A DNA stretch of 64,000 nucleotides. Source: Lates calcarifer. Lineage: Eukaryota; Chordata; Actinopteri; Centropomidae. Positions 55,306 through 62,124 of the stretch are shown in pieces (within the stretch, counting starts at the first letter, position 1; each line of letters begins with the position of its first letter). The position numbers and the translations under genes are program-made. Location: assembly GCF_001640805.2 (NCBI RefSeq), contig NC_066848.1, positions 22,926,483-22,990,482 on the forward strand, in the 5' to 3' direction. The notes below the pieces were generated by a model that worked only from the letters and a program-made list of their open reading frames with translations, did not search any database and was not told where the DNA came from.

Positions 55306-58300
55306 AAGGAGTAGACCAGTTTCTGTGTAGCAATGTAACAAACAAATGGTCTAGTCTGCTGTTACATCATATCTGTTCATAATAATTGAGTAAGCATCTG
55401 TGAGTGTTAGTGGAAACATCACACAGTATACTATACTACATACTATACATACTAAATATTATAGTATATAATAGAAAAACTGAATTAGAAGTAATGTAAC
55501 AGCTCTCACCAAGCATTAGCACCAACATCTCTCCCCACTGTTAAACTGTTTGTATGTTCTAAAGTCGACCCTAACATTATAGTTGTGAGCAATCACTTAA
55601 AGCTGCACCAATAAATATTTTAAATGAACAATGAATGAAATGACTGTGTGTAATGTGTAGATGTCTCTCATAGTGACAAACACACACAGAACTATCGCTC
55701 CACTGTGCTTTTCCCCTCAGCTCTACACAGTGCACAGTTGTTTTAGTGTTTTACTTGAATGTCCTTGTGCCATCTCAATGCTCTTACAAAACATCAGATA
55801 GACAAAGTTAGCAACTAGCTGGTGAGCATAGTGGAACATTTATTACCTAAAGAGCCACACGTTTCCCTCAGAAGTTGGTGGAGACCAAAACAGAGCCAAA
55901 AGGAGAGTAAATATTACTGACATTCGTCAGGGGGACGGATGCACAACTGTAGATTTGTGCTCTGTGTTTGCTCTTTGTTGAAACAGGCAAATGTTATGCT
56001 TTGTTATGCTAATACATTAGCCACTAGCAATTAATGGAGCTTGAATGAACCAAACTGGAATCACAACTTTTCCTTGTTGTGAAAAGAGCACTAAACCAAA
56101 TCATTTGCAAATGTTCCCCAAATCTTTTCCAACTTGCTGTCTCAATGCAGAGTGGTGTGTTTGAGTAAATCTTCACAACACAAGCTCATTGGTTGATCCA
56201 ACTTCCTGTTCTGAGGCAGGTTTGAAGCAGGCACTTAAATATCATACCCAGAATTCATACAAAGGTATAAAATAAAACAGCAACATGATTGTTTACCAGA
56301 TGACACCTGTGCATGTTTGCTTACATGCAGACAGAGAAGAATGTTGCACGTGAGAAAAGGACAAGATTATCAGTATGCACTACAAATAATGTCATATTAA
56401 TCATTTAACTGTACTAATGATGGCAGTACTTGATTCTACCATTTGATTATCAACAGTATTTTAGCCGTAAACCCAAGCCAAACCTGCAATATGCACCTGA
56501 AAATGAATCCAGACCCATCCAGAACATATCAATACCCTCGGGCTGAGGCAGTTGCAGATCTCAGAGTCAGAGAATAAGAGATTGAGACACACAGAGAGAA
56601 AGAGAGAGAGATGGGGAGAGAGAGAGATAGTGAAAGGAGGTGTTTTCTCAGTAACAAGCTCACTGAATATCATTTGCTTTGGATGTGTGAGCGAGCATCA
56701 AAGATCAAAGTGTGTATCATGTGTGGTGCCGGGCATTCCATGACAGTTGCGTGTGTATTTTACGTTTTGTGATGCTGGGGGGATGTGGGTGTACATGTGT
56801 ACAAGATCGTAATCTTGCACATGCATGTTTGTGTGTCACTGTGTGTTTTGTGTGTGTGTGCATGTTATGTGTGTGATTCCTGTTAGCCACTGCCTCTCTG
56901 CACCACAGCAAACTGTCAGCTTGCTGTAGCATACTGAATTTTTCCTTCCTCCTTTTCTCCCACATCCTCTACCCCCGGCTTCTGTCTTTCACTCTCCTTC
57001 TCCGTCTCTTCCTCTCGCTTTCCTCCTTTCTCACCCTCTCGTTCTCTCCTTGCCCCTCATCTTTTTTTTATCTCTCTGTCTCTGTTTCTCCCTTTTCTTT
57101 GAAATTTTAATCACCCAGTAAACAGGCACGCATTTCAATGTGAAATGTGATTCTGCTACAGATTGAGAGAGCTGAGGAGAGAGAGGGAGAGAGGGAGAGA
57201 GGGGGGAGGGTTGTGTATGTGTGTATGAGAGAGAGAGAGGGAAGGGAGTAGAGAGAGAGTGATCGTGGTCTCACAGTTTGTACTAAAGAGAATGATTAAT
57301 CCCAGCCTTTGATTCTGCATTCATCTAACGGGATGTTGCAGCATGAGCAAGTGTGTGTGTGCATGTGTGTGCATCTGTACAAGTGTGTGTCTAAGCATGC
57401 ACAATGCGTGCCTGGCTTATGCTGTACTACACAGAGCAAGCACGTCTGCACAGGCTTGTATGTGTTGATCTCTATGGATGTACTATATATATATATTTAT
57501 ATATATATTTATTTATATGCACATACACACACACAGAAACATAGATTCACTTTGAATGGGAAAGGGTCTCAGACTGGACCCCACTGTGTGTGTATTGTGT
57601 GTGCACTTGTGTGTCTGTAGAGACTGTAGAGAATATACACTCTGATCTGTGGGAGTGCAGAGTGAGTAATACTGTAGATGCACCACTTTTTCAAGGGAAC
57701 ATTATTAGCTATTTTTGTATGGAGTTTACACTGGCACTCACTACTCTTAGCTGGCCACCACCGAGCATTAAAACTGAGCTACGCTGCTCACTGCTATCCA
57801 TCGTCAAACACTACGCTTTGCACAAGCCGGGCTCATTCCCAGGAGGCTGGAAATGACAGCCTTTTGTAATCTGATGTGTGGTTGTGAGTGCTGTAATCTT
57901 GATGAAATCTATTTTTTCTGGAGCTTTCTGGAAAAATCTAGTGTCTGTGATGGAGTGGTGAATAACAAGGTGGAGAAGACTCCAAGACTCTATCCTTGGA
58001 TGACTTACATCAGTTTGACATTACTTACCATGATGTAACAGGTTTGCTGTTGATATGAAGTTTTCTTTCCTTCATTGTGGTCTGCTCTCCTTTGCCATTG
58101 CTTCAGTCTGTATTAAGCTGGTGTCAGTTTATAACTCAGGACCTTCCAGGACCTTATGATGTTAGCTTATAAATAGCTCATGAATTTGTGAATAAGAAAA
58201 GTACTTGAACCACTTAAAGTACTTAAAAAAACAAGTGCGCATTAACTCAGACCCAACCAGCGTTTGAACACCAGCATATATTACCAGCTCTTTTTAATTT

Positions 58301-60572
58301 ATGTCTTAAACACTTGTGAAGGCCAAAAAAATGTGAATTAACTGCAAAGAATTAGATGTAAAATCTCAAACAATGTCCTCATTGGCAGACATGGCCTTTG
58401 TTTGAAACAGGCTTATAGTAGACACAGGCATCTATTCCTAATTTTTGCTGTTAATGCAAATTCAAATTTTATCCACGTTCTATTGATGTTGAGTTACTGT
58501 CAATAAAACTCAACTTTTCTTGCATAAATGACACATAAAAGCTTAACCCCTCCCTTTTCTCACAGACTTTTAATGTGAAGAAAATAGACAGTGAGCACAT
58601 CCAATCCCAGTTGTCCTGGGTTTGCCTGCACACTTCATTCAGCAAGTTTTCCATGCCGCGTTTCAATCTACAAGGTCTTTGTCAGACAAATATTATTGTG
58701 CTTTATATACAGGCTTAAAATTAGAGCCCTCCTATTCAAACTCTTTACTCAAAATACTTTCTCTCTTTCTTTCTTTCAGTGTGCAGACCCTCTTCTTTTA
58801 CTGTGAAAGTACTGCAGGAAATGTTGACTGAAAAAAAACCCTAAACAAACAAACAAACAAAAAAAACAATAATGCAGAAACAATTGAAAATCATTTGTGA
58901 ATGGGGACAGTATTTGTTTTAAGAAGAGACACAAGTAAAGTCATTATTTATTTGAATAATCTGAATATCATGAGAATTTATGGTAAACTGAATGGTACAG
59001 TACAGTACAGTATTGATGAATACTGTACTGTACATTTAAGACAAAGAGAGAAGTCAGTTCTTTGTATGTATGACACCCACACACACACACACCTTGTCAC
59101 ATTTCAACACCAGGATGGATTTACACCCTCACAATGCTTCTAAACGCTTTGCCACACTGGTAATGGGGAGCCTGGAGACGCACAAAATCACACACACACA
59201 CTCCAGTGGACCCCTACTGGCAGGCGTATCCTTAACACAACGTCCCTCGGCAGCACTTGTCATCCACACGTCAGAAAATCCAACCCCCTTCCTCCCACAC
59301 ACTTTCATTTTTTTCTTTTCCAGCATCCCTCCATCTTCTCCTCATACCCTCCACACACACACACACACACACTCTTCGTCCCTCCCTTCCTCCTTCTCTC
59401 TATCTTTCCTCCCTCCACCTTCTGACAGGAGAGTACAGAATAATTGGAGGAGCCTTCAACAACAGGCAGGCAGCGGACAGCTAGGCAGGCGGGCGTCAGA
59501 TGTGGTGAACACCATAGTCTCCCTGTCTCTCTCACTCTCTCTCTCTCTGTCCTCACACTCATGGATGAGTGATGCCCATGACAGACTGCATCCTCTGAGA
59601 GCCCCTTCTGGCAATTACCACACACGCACACACATCAGAGACTCCCACATCACTTAACCAGTTGTCTTCAACTAAAAGGGCCGAGTGGAAACACTCTACG
59701 GCCTCTACTCATCAACCTCTCAACAAGCCTCTTAGAGCTTGTTGTTGATGACTATCTTTACCCCCTCTCTTTTTCTATCGATCCATGTGTGCCTCAATCC
59801 ACATGCATCAGTTAGATGTTGATGGGTCCTGAGCACTTATCCAGCTACTGTAGAAACACAAACACTGACACAAGGGCATGACTGTGTACATGTATGCATA
59901 TTTATGTGCTTCTTATTTTTATAGCCAAATAAGTAACTAGGATAATATCAGCTACTTTTCACTGCTCATCCACAGAGCTGTTTGCAGAGATCCACTTTTC
60001 AGTGGTGAACACTGACAGGTATTGGTCTCTTGCAAACCTGCAGTTGTTAACATGTTATGTGTTGATACTCTAGTTGATATGATCAGTGACAATAAGAACA
60101 GGTTTGACTGTGTTTGGATCCAAGTTCTCTAGGATATTTTTCCTTGGGGACAGTAATTGTACAGCATAATATGGGTACCTACGTACATGATACAGCAACA
60201 AAACATGAAAAATAACCATGACATTAAACAAAGATAAGTAATCTGTGTGTGTGTTTTGTGGTCCAGTTTGCTGTTCACAAAGGTGAAACTTGAAGAGGCT
60301 CTGTTTGGCCCGGCTGCAGCCCTGCAGACCTGTGAAGAGATGTTGCAACGCTGGCAAAGCCGCTATGATGTGAGCCGCTCCAGGTGAGTGTGTATATGCA
60401 GGATAGTGTGTTTGTGCTACTTTGCTTATCACCACACTGTAGAATGTGCAACACTTGACTGCTCAAGCGTTTTTTTTAAGCTATGCATGTTGAAGCTGGG
60501 AGGGGGAAGCTTTTGCTGCTGTGATATTAATTATATTGATCACTTATTGTGTATTTATTTGTTTGTTTGTTT

Positions 60573-60609
<37 letters not shown>

Positions 60610-62124
60610 TGCTTTCCGGCATTTCTGGTATATCATGTCCATGGAATTATAAGGTTCTATCTGTGATGAGAGGAGCTTAGGTTTCACATCTTATATGGCA
60701 AAACTGATGTACTAAAGTTCTCTGTTATTCAGCATGATAACAGAAACATTTAAGATAGGGTTTTCTGAGGGTTGGCTATCGCTAGTAAAAATGTTAGCTA
60801 ATGTCAACAAGACGGCTGAAACCCAGCTGTCTCCAACAAAAACTTGATCCAACTACCTAACCTTAATTTTCAGGCTATTAAACATGGTACACTCAGTATC
60901 CAACCATAATGTGATTATGTACTGAGAAATTTACTAAATTTAATTTGGATTTAATTTGGTTTTGAGTTCCACTTAAAACTCAGTCACCTAGCAGTGAGAC
61001 AACCTTATAGGCTCAAGTTGGAGAATAACTCTGGAGATGCTAGTAGGAATTTTCAATTTTCAAATTAAATGTCTGTTGATGTACAAATCCAAACATAACC
61101 TACACAAAATATTAATAACTAAACAAAGAATAGTTTGGATTTTAGTTTGAATAGTTTGAATTCTAAGGTGAGCACATGGAGTGTATGTAGTGCTTACATT
61201 AGTGGGTGCGTTTGTTCATGTATGTTTGTACTGTACTGTACATGTCTTCTTTGGTGTGTGTCTGTGTGTTGCAGTGAGACAGATGACAGCAGCAGTATAC
61301 CGATGGCTGAGACAGCAGAGGTCAGCCCTGGTGGCAGGAAACCCTCCATCCACCTGACCCTGCCCGACTTCCAGGACGCCTCTACTGGTGTGCTCTCTTG
61401 CTGGTTTAAGTCTTTCTAATGGGGGCCTGCCACTGTACATATTTGGATTCCAACGTGCTGAATTGATTATTTTAAGTTAAACACATCTCTCTCCCTCTCT
61501 CTCTGGTGTTGGGTAAACACCAGTGAGAAAGGTGATTGTGCAGGTCAGTCTAAATCCACCAGCCTTTGGCCTAGTATGATTAAAACTGTGTTTGCCTGTC
61601 TGCAACCCAGTTTTGGGCAACAGATGTGCTGTTTAAATATGAATGATCTGACTCATGTCCACATCTGTGTTTTGTATCAGGATTGCAGGTCTGTACAGTT
61701 GCCATTCAGTCACAGGAAATCTATTGATGTTCTGAACAAATGTTTGTTTTCCTGAATGTGGCTCTATTCTGTCTTGGTAAATGAACAAGTGATCTCTGTT
61801 TCATGATCCAGTGTTGTCATATTCAAAGGGTTTTGAACTGAATCTGCTATTTGGTATTCTGTAACACTATATTATTGTATTATTATATTATCATTGTTTT
61901 TTAAATGTATGTAATCAATTTGCCAACCTGAATTTAGTTTTCTGCAGTCCCTTAAGACAGTACAATAATCCTTTCACTTTCCTGCACAGGTTCATTGAGC
62001 CCTTCATCAGTCGCAGTGTCTCGTCTGGAAGCGGCGCTCTCTGAGGTGTCAGACATCAGCTCCACCCGTCGCCAAGGACCCACCTACATCTGGACTACCC
62101 TGGAACGCATTTGGCTGCAGGCTG
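30832..62124 (+). CDS. ttc7a: tetratricopeptide repeat protein 7A (18 coding exons; C-terminal exons beyond right edge)
   Basis: TTC7 proteins, with EFR3 and FAM126/hyccin, hold PI4KA at the plasma membrane for PI4P synthesis. Human TTC7A loss causes intestinal atresia with immunodeficiency. Eighteen exons join in perfect phase to 711 codons of a family about 840-860 long. Telling segments are [20 protein letters not shown] (start), [129 protein letters not shown] and [11 protein letters not shown]. The [10 protein letters not shown] and AFVIKGLSLD stretches fit TTC7A better than TTC7B. The middle and C-terminal parts carry the TPR helix pairs. Exons are short and introns long, the largest 7 kb. 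Confidence 0.96.
30962..34044. other. ttc7a: ttc7a intron 1
   Basis: 3.1 kb. It holds one fragment of a repeat family (32.76-33.01 kb), short A runs near 33.04 and 33.26 kb, and no extra exon that I can support. Confidence 0.75.
32760..33010 (+). repeat. dispersed repeat ('ggtctccaccagctcccgag' family), partial
   Basis: Carries 'tttggtctccaccagctccc' and 'gaaaatatctggccctgtag', shared with copies at 46.33-46.88 and, inverted, 55.60-56.05 kb. Confidence 0.65.
34045..34208 (+). CDS. ttc7a: ttc7a coding exon 2
   Basis: Codes [20 protein letters not shown] and on to [11 protein letters not shown], residues 44-98. The acceptor is CCCCCAG|ACGATT and the donor is CACA|GTCAGT. Confidence 0.95.
34387..34555 (+). 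CDS. ttc7a: ttc7a coding exon 3
   Basis: Codes [20 protein letters not shown] and on to [12 protein letters not shown]. The acceptor is CCTCCAG|CCCAGG and the donor is AAAG|GTACAG. Confidence 0.96.
34556..38149. other. ttc7a: ttc7a intron 3
   Basis: 3.6 kb. 36.04-36.56 and 36.98-37.24 kb are non-repetitive, less AT-rich and enhancer-like (candidate conserved elements). 37.49-37.72 kb resembles a common teleost repeat ('ggacatttcaatctggacca'). Confidence 0.6.
37490..37725 (+). repeat. dispersed fish repeat fragment ('catttcaatctggaccaaaa')
   Basis: Reads 'catccattagttgttgggac' and then 'atttcaatctggaccaaaaa', phrases I know from a widespread percomorph repeat related to the one at 62.57-63.02 kb. 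Confidence 0.5.
38150..38280 (+). CDS. ttc7a: ttc7a coding exon 4
   Basis: Codes [20 protein letters not shown] and on to [12 protein letters not shown], residues 155-198. The acceptor is GTTTCAG|GTCTAT and the donor is TAAG|GTAGAT. Confidence 0.95.
38870..39030 (+). repeat. dispersed fish repeat ('acttgagtaagtttttgaat' family)
   Basis: Contains 'tacttttacttgagtaagtt' and 'gtggtattactacttttaag', in ttc7a intron 4. The same family is at 10.8 and 45.2 kb. Confidence 0.65.
39417..39541 (+). CDS. ttc7a: ttc7a coding exon 5
   Basis: Codes [20 protein letters not shown] and then [20 protein letters not shown]. The acceptor is TTTACAG|GTAGTA and the donor is GGGG|GTGAGT. The first half is variable linker; the second half is the conserved ..YFLEAALQSAY block. 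Confidence 0.95.
39703..39719 (+). repeat. poly-A run
   Basis: About 17 A in ttc7a intron 5, possibly the tail of an old retroposed copy. Nothing recognisable precedes it. Confidence 0.8.
40651..40701 (+). repeat. (TG)n microsatellite at the ttc7a exon 6 acceptor
   Basis: About 25 TG units with one TTTG interruption, ending in TTAG at the exon border. Confidence 0.97.
40705..40783 (+). CDS. ttc7a: ttc7a coding exon 6
   Basis: Codes [20 protein letters not shown] and then GSQSFKK, residues 240-266, matching [20 protein letters not shown]. The acceptor is GTGTTAG|TCATCT with no ordinary pyrimidine tract; the donor is GAAG|GTGAGA. Confidence 0.94.
40789..40820 (+). repeat. (CA)n-rich tract after ttc7a exon 6
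   Basis: Interrupted CA repeat beginning six bases past the exon, complementary to the (TG)n before it. Confidence 0.9.
41296..41465 (+). CDS. ttc7a: ttc7a coding exon 7
   Basis: Codes [20 protein letters not shown] and on to [10 protein letters not shown] plus two bases. The acceptor is CATCCTAG|TCTGCA. The donor GACTG|GTCTGT is weak but is the only one giving the phase and spacing that join ..YSTDC to CFCPQD of exon 8. Confidence 0.85.
43195..43325 (+). repeat. imperfect pentamer block (ATAGC/ATAAC/ATAGT)
   Basis: Roughly 25 degenerate five-base units such as 'acatagcatagcacagcata'. Confidence 0.8.
43765..43802 (+). repeat. (TG)n microsatellite
   Basis: About 19 TG units with one TTTG interruption in ttc7a intron 7. 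Confidence 0.95.
43928..43963 (+). repeat. (TG)18 microsatellite before ttc7a exon 8
   Basis: Eighteen TG units, 53 bases upstream of the exon. Confidence 0.96.
44017..44080 (+). CDS. ttc7a: ttc7a coding exon 8
   Basis: 64 bases coding [20 protein letters not shown] and M, the most conserved block of the family. The acceptor is TTGCAG|TTGCTT and the donor is CATG|GTGAGA. A CA-rich tract follows at 44088-44108. Confidence 0.96.
44266..44403 (+). CDS. ttc7a: ttc7a coding exon 9
   Basis: 46 codons: [20 protein letters not shown], then [19 protein letters not shown] and QYAMLSE. The acceptor is CATCCAG|GCCAGT and the donor is TGAG|GTGTGC. CA-rich sequence follows at 44405-44441. Confidence 0.96.
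45230..45470 (+). repeat. dispersed fish repeat ('aaaagtaaaagtattaatta' family)
   Basis: Contains 'tgtatcaaaagtaaaagtat' and 'taattatgcacaatggccat', the same family as at 10.8 and 38.9 kb. Confidence 0.65.
45545..45588 (+). repeat. SINE-like family 1 tail with (GGAT)n
   Basis: Only the 3' end, 'aaaggataagcggatggatg', remains. Confidence 0.55.
45829..45900 (-). repeat. single arm of the 'ctaccagactccattgac' MITE
   Basis: 'tctctaccagactccgctga' matches the terminal inverted repeat of the element at 49.76 kb. A run of T interrupts it. Confidence 0.5.
46055..46340 (+). repeat. SINE-like element (family 2) with tRNA-type promoter boxes
   Basis: Reads 'ggctgtggctcaggaagtag', 'aagtatccttgggcaagata' and 'agtccatttaccattcac'. 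TGGCTCAGG..TAGAG resembles an A box. A partial copy lies at 49.18 kb. Not a tRNA gene. Confidence 0.75.
46340..46880 (+). repeat. dispersed repeat ('ggtctccaccaactcctgag' family), long copy
   Basis: Shares 'gagggaaatatctggctctt' and 'tagctgctaaatgttccgat' with two other copies in the window and ends 'attagtgcagctttaagtac', the same end as the inverted copy at 55.6 kb. Confidence 0.65.
47310..47396 (-). other. possible orphan exon on the minus strand (GC-AG)
   Basis: 87 bases (29 codons, phase 1 at both ends) reading [20 protein letters not shown] and then LDAVIQTE. A strong acceptor precedes it (CTCTGTTCTGTTTCAG) and GAAG|GCAAGT, the typical GC-type donor, follows. I do not recognise the protein and see no partner exon. 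Confidence 0.35.
47688..47771 (+). CDS. ttc7a: ttc7a coding exon 10
   Basis: 28 codons: [20 protein letters not shown] and then LSLMAAGK, a TPR helix pair. The acceptor is TTCTCCAG|TGTCTG behind a TG-rich tract; the donor is GAAG|GTGAGC with a CA repeat at 47816-47829. Confidence 0.97.
48294..48322 (+). repeat. (GT)n(GC)n alternating purine-pyrimidine tract
   Basis: About 29 bases of alternating GT running into GCGCGCGC, a sequence type prone to Z-DNA. A second such tract is at about 48480-48518. Confidence 0.85.
48725..48829 (+). CDS. ttc7a: ttc7a coding exon 11
   Basis: 35 codons: [20 protein letters not shown] and then [15 protein letters not shown]. The acceptor is TTTTCCAG|GGGGTT after (GT)n; the donor is CTGG|GTGAAT with CA repeats next to it. 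Confidence 0.96.
49184..49290 (+). repeat. SINE-like family 2, partial
   Basis: 'ggctgtgtctcaggcggtgg', 'gtccactaattggaaggtcg' and 'gtacgatcc' match the 46.06 kb element. Confidence 0.6.
49640..49755 (-). repeat. SINE-like family 1, partial inverted copy
   Basis: Minus-strand 'gcacagtagtgcagtggtta' and 'gcactgtcgcctcacagcaa' mark the head of family 1. Confidence 0.65.
49759..49946. mobile_element. MITE-like element with about 31-bp terminal inverted repeats
   Basis: Left arm 'tatatcactaccagactcca' followed by 'tcggcaaaaac'. The right arm, reverse-complemented, is 'tatatcactaccagactcca' followed by 'ttgacaaaaac'. Two mismatches in about 31 bases, element about 190 bases, no coding capacity. 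Confidence 0.7.
51771..51796 (+). repeat. (TG)13 microsatellite at the ttc7a exon 12 acceptor
   Basis: Thirteen TG units running into TCCAG at the exon border. Confidence 0.95.
51800..51917 (+). CDS. ttc7a: ttc7a coding exon 12
   Basis: Codes [20 protein letters not shown] and then [19 protein letters not shown]. The acceptor is GTCCAG|TTTGAG and the donor is GAAG|GTATGG. Confidence 0.96.
52150..52400 (+). repeat. dispersed fish repeat ('ttcaacatttttgggaacac' family)
   Basis: Reads 'gttcaacatttttgggaaca', 'cttagatgagaggatcaaca' and 'agcattgcttagcatgaaga', which I know as a widespread percomorph repeat. It lies in ttc7a intron 12. Confidence 0.7.
52739..52796 (+). CDS. ttc7a: ttc7a coding exon 13
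   Basis: 58 bases coding [19 protein letters not shown] plus two bases. The acceptor is CTCTGCAG|CTACTC and the donor is ACAA|GTAGGT. Confidence 0.94.
52979..53051 (+). CDS. ttc7a: ttc7a coding exon 14
   Basis: Codes [20 protein letters not shown] and then ALVRQ. The acceptor is CTCCACAG|GGCTCA and the donor is CCAG|GTATAA. Confidence 0.96.
53155..53315 (+). CDS. ttc7a: ttc7a coding exon 15
   Basis: Codes [20 protein letters not shown], then [20 protein letters not shown] and on to LSQHPDNF plus two bases. This is TPR material. The acceptor is TGTGCCAG|GTATCA and the donor is TCAA|GTAAAA. Confidence 0.96.
53453..53516 (+). repeat. (TG)32 microsatellite
   Basis: About 32 uninterrupted TG units; inverted partner of the CA tract about 110 bases on. 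Confidence 0.97.
53625..53679 (+). repeat. (CA)27 microsatellite
   Basis: About 27 CA units, complementary in sense to the upstream (TG)32. Confidence 0.97.
55262..55305 (+). repeat. (CT)n microsatellite
   Basis: CT-rich run with one interruption (ctgtctct). Confidence 0.9.
55600..56050 (-). repeat. dispersed repeat ('ggtctccaccaacttctgag' family), inverted copy
   Basis: Minus-strand reading gives 'ggctctgttttggtctccac', 'caccagctagttgctaactt' and a terminal 'attggtgcagctttaagtg'. Confidence 0.65.
56940..57256 (+). repeat. polypyrimidine block followed by polypurine block
   Basis: 56.94-57.11 kb is almost all C/T on the plus strand; 57.16-57.26 kb is almost all G/A. Low-complexity sequence. 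Confidence 0.85.
57485..57516 (+). repeat. (AT)n microsatellite
   Basis: Interrupted AT dinucleotides in ttc7a intron 15. Confidence 0.9.
59000..59033. repeat. perfect inverted repeat (15-bp stem, 4-base loop)
   Basis: Left arm GTACAGTACAGTATT, loop GATG, right arm AATACTGTACTGTAC. The left arm lies in a short ACAGT tandem. Confidence 0.9.
60267..60383 (+). CDS. ttc7a: ttc7a coding exon 16
   Basis: Codes [20 protein letters not shown] and then [19 protein letters not shown] plus two bases. The acceptor is TGGTCCAG|TTTGCT and the donor is CCAG|GTGAGT. Confidence 0.95.
60571..60604 (+). repeat. (TG)n microsatellite
   Basis: About 15 TG units in ttc7a intron 16. Confidence 0.93.
61275..61387 (+). 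CDS. ttc7a: ttc7a coding exon 17
   Basis: Codes [20 protein letters not shown] and then [18 protein letters not shown]. The Ser-rich start is a variable linker; [10 protein letters not shown] matches human HLTLPDAHDA. The acceptor is GTTGCAG|TGAGAC and the donor is ACTG|GTGTGC. Confidence 0.93.
61990..62124 (+). CDS. ttc7a: ttc7a coding exon 18 (last one in the window)
   Basis: Codes [20 protein letters not shown], then [15 protein letters not shown] and [10 protein letters not shown] plus one base, up to residue 711. The acceptor is TGCACAG|GTTCAT and the donor is GCTG|GTATGA. The family continues with an ELFMEQ-type segment, not found before base 64000. Confidence 0.95.

Larger units (their letters stand above)
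53316..60266. other. ttc7a: ttc7a intron 15
   Basis: Longest visible intron, 7 kb. It holds paired TG and CA microsatellites, a CT tract, an inverted repeat-family copy, a pyrimidine block followed by a purine block, an AT microsatellite and a 15-bp hairpin. I see no extra exon. Confidence 0.75.

Noticed and set aside
59070..59657. 195-codon plus-strand frame
   Set aside because: Mostly His/Thr/Ser from CA and CT repeats, with no homology.
30832..62124. Assignment as ttc7b
   Set aside because: Key segments ([31 protein letters not shown]) fit TTC7A better than TTC7B; a tree would settle it.
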